From Massilia sp. UMI-21 (GTDB taxonomy: Bacteria > Pseudomonadota > Gammaproteobacteria > Burkholderiales > Burkholderiaceae_D): a DNA stretch of 64,000 bases. The stretch spans positions 3,782,001 to 3,846,000 of the forward strand of contig CP063848.1 of NCBI GenBank assembly GCA_015277795.1, given 5' to 3'. Below, in pieces: positions 60,264-64,000 of this stretch (the stretch's first letter is position 1; each line of letters opens with the position of its first letter). The position numbers and the translations under genes were made by a program. The notes beneath the pieces are model-generated. The model ran no database searches. It was given only the letters and a program-made list of their open reading frames with translations, and had not been told where the DNA came from.

Positions 60264-60290
60264 AAACCGCCGGGCTCGGCCGGCGGTTTT
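60264..60290. terminator. Bidirectional intrinsic terminator between SGNH and Sel1 genes
   Basis: Ten-bp stem AAACCGCCGG / CCGGCGGTTT, U-rich tail on the plus strand (TTTTCTC) and TTTGTTTTTG on the minus strand. It serves both convergent genes and ends one nt from the Sel1 stop codon. Confidence 0.85.
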
Positions 60291-60291
60291 C

Positions 60292-60903
60292 TCAGGAATT
60301 GCTCCCCGTGCGCGAACTCGTCGGCAGCGGCCGGCCCGGCCGCCACAGCCGCGACAGCGACTGCGCCTCTTCGATCTGCTCCTGGGTCATCTGGCGCGAG
60401 ATCGCGGCGCGCTGGTCGACCGCATTGTGGTTGCCGCTGGCCGCGGCCAGGTTCCACAGCATGTAGGCCAGCACCAGGTCTTGCGGCATGCCGGCCTGGT
60501 GGTAGCGGTACATCAGGCCGAGCGCGTGCTGCGCCTCGGCATGGCCCTGCTCGGCCGCCTTGCGGAACCAGCTGACCGCATGGCGCTGGTCCTGCGGCAC
60601 GGCGTTGCCGGTGTAGTACATGGCGCCGACCACGTACTGCGCGTCGGCCTTGCCCTGCTGGGCCGCCTTGATGTGCCAGGCAAAGGCCAGCTTGTAGTCG
60701 CGCGTCACGCCGCGGCCCATGTAATACATCAGGCCCAGCAAATGCTGGGCATCCGCATGACCGGCCTTGGCGAGCGGGACGATCTCTTTCAGTGCTGCCG
60801 CGTAGTTGCGCGCGTTGTAGGCGCTGGCCCCTTCCGCGAAGCCCGCATGTGCGCCCGCCTGCAGGCCGAGCGCACATACGATCGCTAGGAATAGTTTTTT
60901 CAT
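60292..60903 (-). CDS. Sel1-repeat protein, secreted
   Basis: 203 residues. Signal peptide MKKLFLAIVCALGLQAGAHA, then about four Sel1-like repeats (KAGHADAQHLLGLMYYMGRG, QGKADAQYVVGAMYYTG, EQGHAEAQHALGLMYRYH and one diverged). Such repeats form alpha-solenoids for protein contacts in envelope signalling or assembly. No neighbour identifies a partner. Ends in the shared terminator. Confidence 0.9.
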   Translation of the reverse strand: MKKLFLAIVCALGLQAGAHAGFAEGASAYNARNYAAALKEIVPLAKAGHADAQHLLGLMYYMGRGVTRDYKLAFAWHIKAAQQGKADAQYVVGAMYYTGNAVPQDQRHAVSWFRKAAEQGHAEAQHALGLMYRYHQAGMPQDLVLAYMLWNLAAASGNHNAVDQRAAISRQMTQEQIEEAQSLSRLWRPGRPLPTSSRTGSNS

Positions 60904-60984
60904 GTCTCGTACATCGAATCAGGATCTCTGCGTACCCTTGGTTCTTGTGATGGGCTCACCTTGTTCTTGTCGGTTCCGCCGTGC

Positions 60985-61782
60985 TTATTTCCAGTTCACC
61001 TTGCCCAGGCCGTCGACGCTGACCTTGCGGTTCTGCGGCTTGCCGTATACCGTCACCGAACCCAGGCCCGACAGGCTCAGGTTGGCGCTTTCCCTGGCAT
61101 TCACGGTGGCATTGCCCAGGCCGGACAGCTCGAGGGTGACGTTCTCGGCCGCAAAGGACCGGGCATCGAGCCCGCCCAATCCGCCGAGTTCCGCCTTGAG
61201 CTGGCGGCTGCGCCCCGACAGGGTCACGTAGCCGGCGCCGCTCAGGTTCAGTTCCACGCTTTCGCTATTGATGCCATGCACCTTCATGCTGCCGACACCG
61301 CCCAGGTTCGCCGTCAGCACCTTGTAATTACATGATACATTCATTGAGCCGGCCCCATCGAGGTTCAGCTCGAGCTCGTCGCCCGAGAACCCGGTGACGG
61401 ACGTGCCGCCCACGCTTTCGGACGTCACTTCGCGCAGGTTCGGCAGGGTCAACTCGGCGTGCAGGCCCATGCTGCGCCCAAGGTTGATGCTGATCCCCCG
61501 GGTTTCGGTACCGATACTCAGGGTGTCGCCGCTCTGCAGCGTGGTGGTCTTGGCAAGCAGGCGCGGATCGCCGGTCAGCACCAGCAGCGGCGTGCTGCCC
61601 TGGCGGATCTTCAGGTCCACCACGCCGTCAAGCTTGACGCGCACCACGCGCGCATCGACCTGGCGGGTTTCGGTGACCACTTCGGTGGCCGCACGCGCCA
61701 TGCCCGTGACCGCCAGCAGCGAGGTGAACAGCGTGGCGCAGAGGGCCATGAAGACCAGGCCGAGCTTGGAAAGGTGTTTCAT
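60985..61782 (-). CDS. DUF2807 (GIN-domain) secreted protein
   Basis: 265 residues. Start ATG at 61782 with GGAGAATTTG before it; a TTG one codon upstream is less likely. Signal peptide MKHLSKLGLVFMALCATLFTSLLAVTGMARA. The rest is a repetitive right-handed beta structure typical of DUF2807 (LEGAGSMNV-like strands, GLGSVTVYGKPQNRKVSVDG), often found in auto-transporter-like or adhesin-type bacterial proteins. Function unknown, probably periplasmic. Confidence 0.9.
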   Translation of the reverse strand: MKHLSKLGLVFMALCATLFTSLLAVTGMARAATEVVTETRQVDARVVRVKLDGVVDLKIRQGSTPLLVLTGDPRLLAKTTTLQSGDTLSIGTETRGISINLGRSMGLHAELTLPNLREVTSESVGGTSVTGFSGDELELNLDGAGSMNVSCNYKVLTANLGGVGSMKVHGINSESVELNLSGAGYVTLSGRSRQLKAELGGLGGLDARSFAAENVTLELSGLGNATVNARESANLSLSGLGSVTVYGKPQNRKVSVDGLGKVNWK

Positions 61783-62144
61783 CAAATTCTCCGAATCATG
61801 TTCTTGGTTGTCGCTTGTGGCCAGCCTTGTGGCTTGGTTCTATCGCAACATTACCAGCAAGTAAGGGCAAAGTAGCATCGCTACTCCGCTGTATTAGCAT
61901 GTTGCAACTATACCGCCCGGCCCCGCTGCCGCCCATCGATCTGCGATGAACTGCAGGAAACGCAGGCCAGAGCGGAAAATCACGGGTCCCTGCACCAGGT
62001 CCGGCATAGACTTAGCGCAATTTTCTCCGCAAAAAAAGATTACTTATTGGCATGACATTGCGCTAAGATCAGCGCATGGCAGCCTCGCTGCCAGTACAAG
62101 CAAGCTGAAAACGCATCTTTCCGAGTTCATTTTTGAGGTCACCC
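61783..62144. promoter_or_regulatory. Divergent control region between the DUF2807 and M16 genes
   Basis: 362 bp without a gene. It contains a perfect 10-bp inverted repeat (CTTAGCGCAA at 62011-62020, TTGCGCTAAG at 62058-62067) around an A-rich centre, a TAAGAT hexamer (62064-62069) that could be a -10 box, and a small hairpin TGGCAGC-CTC-GCTGCCA (62077-62093) in the probable M16 leader. GAGG precedes the M16 ATG. Confidence 0.5.
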
Positions 62145-63554
62145 ATGCGCATGCGCCAATTACCTGTTTTGCTGGCCGGGCTCACGTTCTCGCTGTCGGC
62201 CTTCGCGGCTTCCGCGGACCAGTGGACCCTGCCGGTCGCAGTCAAGAAGCTCGACAACGGCCTGACGGTCATCGTCACCGAAGACCATAGCTCGCCGACC
62301 GTCGGCGTGTCGGTCGTCTATCACGTGGGCATGCGCCTGGAGCCGAAGAACCGCACCGGTTTCGCCCACCTGTTCGAGCACCTGATGTTCCAGGGCACGC
62401 CGAACGCCAAGAAGGGCGTGTTCGACACCACCATCACCGCCGGCGGCGGCCGCAACAACGGTTCGACCCGCCCCGACTTCACCAACTACATCGAGACCGC
62501 TCCCCGTTCGGCGCTGGAGCCGATCCTGTGGCTGGAAGCGGACCGCATGAAGACCCTCGACTTCAACCCGACCACGCTGAAGAACCAGCAGGACGTGGTG
62601 AAGGAAGAGATCCGCGTGAACGTCAAGAACCAGCCCTACGGCGGTTTCATGTGGATCGACATCGGCCAGCAGGCCTTCCAGAAGTGGGAGAACAACCATG
62701 ACGGCTACGGCAGCTTCGAGGACCTCGAGAACGCCAGCCTGGAAGACGTGCGCGCCTTCCACCGCGACTACTATGGTCCGAACAACGCCGTGATCGCGAT
62801 CGCCGGCGACCTCACCCCTGCCCAGGGCTTCGCGCTGGCGCAGAAGTATTTCGGCGGCATCCCGGCCCGGCCCACGCCGAAGCCGACCGACTTCAGCGAA
62901 GGCCTGAACACCGTCGAGAAGCGTGTGGTGCAGAGCGACGCCCTGGCCCAGGTGCCGGCGATCGCCGCCGCCTGGAAGGTGCCGCCACGCGGCCACCGCG
63001 ACCAGGCCGCCATGGCGGTGCTGGGCCAGCTGATGGCCGGCGGCGACGCCTCGCTGCTCTACCAGGGCCTGGTGAAGGGTCGCGAGATCGCACTCAACGT
63101 CGACACCCTGTTCGGCCTGACCGGGCCCTTCGAGTATGACGGACCGACCCTGCTGACCGTGTTCGCGCTGTACAAGCCGAACAGCAGCGCCGACGCGGTG
63201 CTCAAGGCCATCGACGAGGAACTGGCCAGGGTCGCGAAGGACGGCGTCGACGAAGCCACGCTCAAGCGGGTCAAGACCAGCATGCTGGCCGACTGGAACA
63301 ACCAGCTGGAAAGCTTCATCAACCGCGCCGACATGCTGGCCAAGATGCAGGTGCTGTGGGGCGATGCCAACGTGGTCAACAAGATCCCGGGCTGGATCGA
63401 CGCGGTGAGCTCGGAAGACATCCAGCGCGCCGTGCGCACCTACCTGGTGCCGACCAACCGTACCGTCATTGACCGCAAGCCGGCCGCGATGCTCGCCGCA
63501 CCCGCCGCCGCCCCAGCCACCCCTGCCGCCGCACCGGCCGGCGCAAACAAATAA
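62145..63554 (+). CDS. M16 (pitrilysin family) zinc metallopeptidase, catalytic subunit
   Basis: 469 residues. Signal peptide MRMRQLPVLLAGLTFSLSAFAASA. Inverted zinc motif His75-xx-Glu78-His79 (FAHLFEHLMFQ) with the distal Glu at 154-155 (DVVKEEIRVN). The second half is the inactive-fold partner domain of the same family. C-terminal tail is Ala/Pro-rich. ATG at 62145 follows TTTTTGAGGTCACCC; a TTG four codons upstream is in frame. Followed by a second M16 gene 11 bp downstream, typical of two-subunit periplasmic M16 peptidases. Confidence 0.94.
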   Translation: MRMRQLPVLLAGLTFSLSAFAASADQWTLPVAVKKLDNGLTVIVTEDHSSPTVGVSVVYHVGMRLEPKNRTGFAHLFEHLMFQGTPNAKKGVFDTTITAGGGRNNGSTRPDFTNYIETAPRSALEPILWLEADRMKTLDFNPTTLKNQQDVVKEEIRVNVKNQPYGGFMWIDIGQQAFQKWENNHDGYGSFEDLENASLEDVRAFHRDYYGPNNAVIAIAGDLTPAQGFALAQKYFGGIPARPTPKPTDFSEGLNTVEKRVVQSDALAQVPAIAAAWKVPPRGHRDQAAMAVLGQLMAGGDASLLYQGLVKGREIALNVDTLFGLTGPFEYDGPTLLTVFALYKPNSSADAVLKAIDEELARVAKDGVDEATLKRVKTSMLADWNNQLESFINRADMLAKMQVLWGDANVVNKIPGWIDAVSSEDIQRAVRTYLVPTNRTVIDRKPAAMLAAPAAAPATPAAAPAGANK

Positions 63555-63565
63555 GGAGCGCATCG

Positions 63566-64000
63566 ATGAAGAAACTGATGCTCGCAATGGCCGTGACACT
63601 GGCATTCGCACCGGCCGCCTACGCCGCGCCCGCCGCCGCCAAGGACCTGCCGATGCCGGCCTATGGCCAGGACAAGCCGATCCCGGTGCCGACGATCGCC
63701 AAGCAGACCCTGGCCAACGGCCTGACCGTCTGGGTCGTGCCGCGCGACGGCCTGCCGCGCGTGGACTACGTGCTGGCGGTGCGCGGCGCCGGCTTCGCGG
63801 CCGACGCGCCGCAAACCCCGGCCTTCGCCAACATGCTGGCCGGCCTGCTCAACGAAGGCAGCGCCAAGCGCGACTCGCGCGCGATCGCCGAGGCAGCCCA
63901 GGGCATGGGCGGCTCGGTCGCCGCCGGCGCCTCGTCGGACGGCATCGTGGTCTCGGCCAACGCGCTGGCCTCGCAGGCCGGCCCGATGATGCAGTTGCTG
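63566..64000 (+). CDS. M16 family protein, non-catalytic partner subunit (cut by window edge)
   Basis: 145 codons visible. Signal peptide MKKLMLAMAVTLAFAPAAYA. The fold matches M16 (TLANGLTVWVVPRDGLPRVDY, then FANMLAGLLNEGSAKRD), but the HxxEH zinc motif is replaced by ANMLAG-type residues, as in the regulatory subunits of mitochondrial processing peptidase-like pairs. AAGGAG precedes the ATG. It should associate with the upstream active subunit. The 3' part is outside the window. Confidence 0.88.
   Translation, partial: MKKLMLAMAVTLAFAPAAYAAPAAAKDLPMPAYGQDKPIPVPTIAKQTLANGLTVWVVPRDGLPRVDYVLAVRGAGFAADAPQTPAFANMLAGLLNEGSAKRDSRAIAEAAQGMGGSVAAGASSDGIVVSANALASQAGPMMQLL

Noticed and set aside
62048..62061. 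Sigma-54-like TGGCATG-ACA-TTGC
   Set aside because: The spacing between the GG and GC elements is one base shorter than the -24/-12 consensus, which is normally strict.

Overview
The window reads as core chromosome of a high-GC betaproteobacterium, most likely Oxalobacteraceae (Massilia-like). This is inferred from gene order and style: tpiA-secG-tRNA-Leu(GAG)-nuoABCDEFGHIJKLMN followed by a DUF2818 gene, a PEP-CTERM protein, a phasin, an S46 peptidase and an SppA of the long type. No rRNA, CRISPR array, insertion sequence, prophage or recognisable defence system was seen. Codon use and GC look uniform, so there is no clear island.

Layout. 1-2004: 3'-truncated S46 dipeptidyl-peptidase gene (-). 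2142-2963: PEP-CTERM protein (-). 3111-12361: four-gene tripartite efflux operon (-), adaptor, two different RND permeases and outer-membrane channel, joined by ATGA overlaps. 12623-18879: SppA, sodium:solute symporter, small secreted protein, NYN-LOTUS protein and DUF1810 protein (all -). 18954-20634: DUF3820 protein and a cation/proton antiporter (+). 20647-23434: VOC protein and hybrid-sensing histidine kinase (-). 23567-29970: ribA, then a protease/FHA-membrane pair, a LytS/AlgR-type two-component pair and a membrane acyltransferase (+). 30007-33067: phasin, zinc-ribbon potassium channel, VOC protein, FMN reductase and a hypothetical (-).

33190-50850 is one nearly gapless minus-strand run: nuoA to nuoN, DUF2818, a Nudix hydrolase, a secreted HExxH protein, ispD and ispF. 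It begins downstream of a clear intrinsic terminator that closes the secG/tRNA-Leu unit. 51141-54247: tRNA-Leu(GAG), secG, tpiA, a quinone oxidoreductase and a small hypothetical (-). 54307-58502: MYG1-like phosphoesterase, fdhD and a YdeP-type molybdopterin oxidoreductase (-). 58787-64000: SGNH hydrolase (+), Sel1 protein (-), DUF2807 protein (-), then an active/inactive M16 peptidase pair (+), the second cut by the window edge.

The less ordinary signals are structural: three short tandem arrays (12-bp between mdtA and mdtB, 11-bp across the ribA stop, 15-bp encoding an IspD tail), a REP-like palindrome present at two distant sites, two long imperfect palindromes flanking the secG/tRNA-Leu unit, a histidine-rich insertion in NuoL, and a 10-bp inverted repeat in front of the M16 pair. 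None amounts to a demonstrated new system. The best candidates for unstudied biology are the protease/FHA pair, the HExxH protein before ispD, and DUF2818 as a complex I partner.
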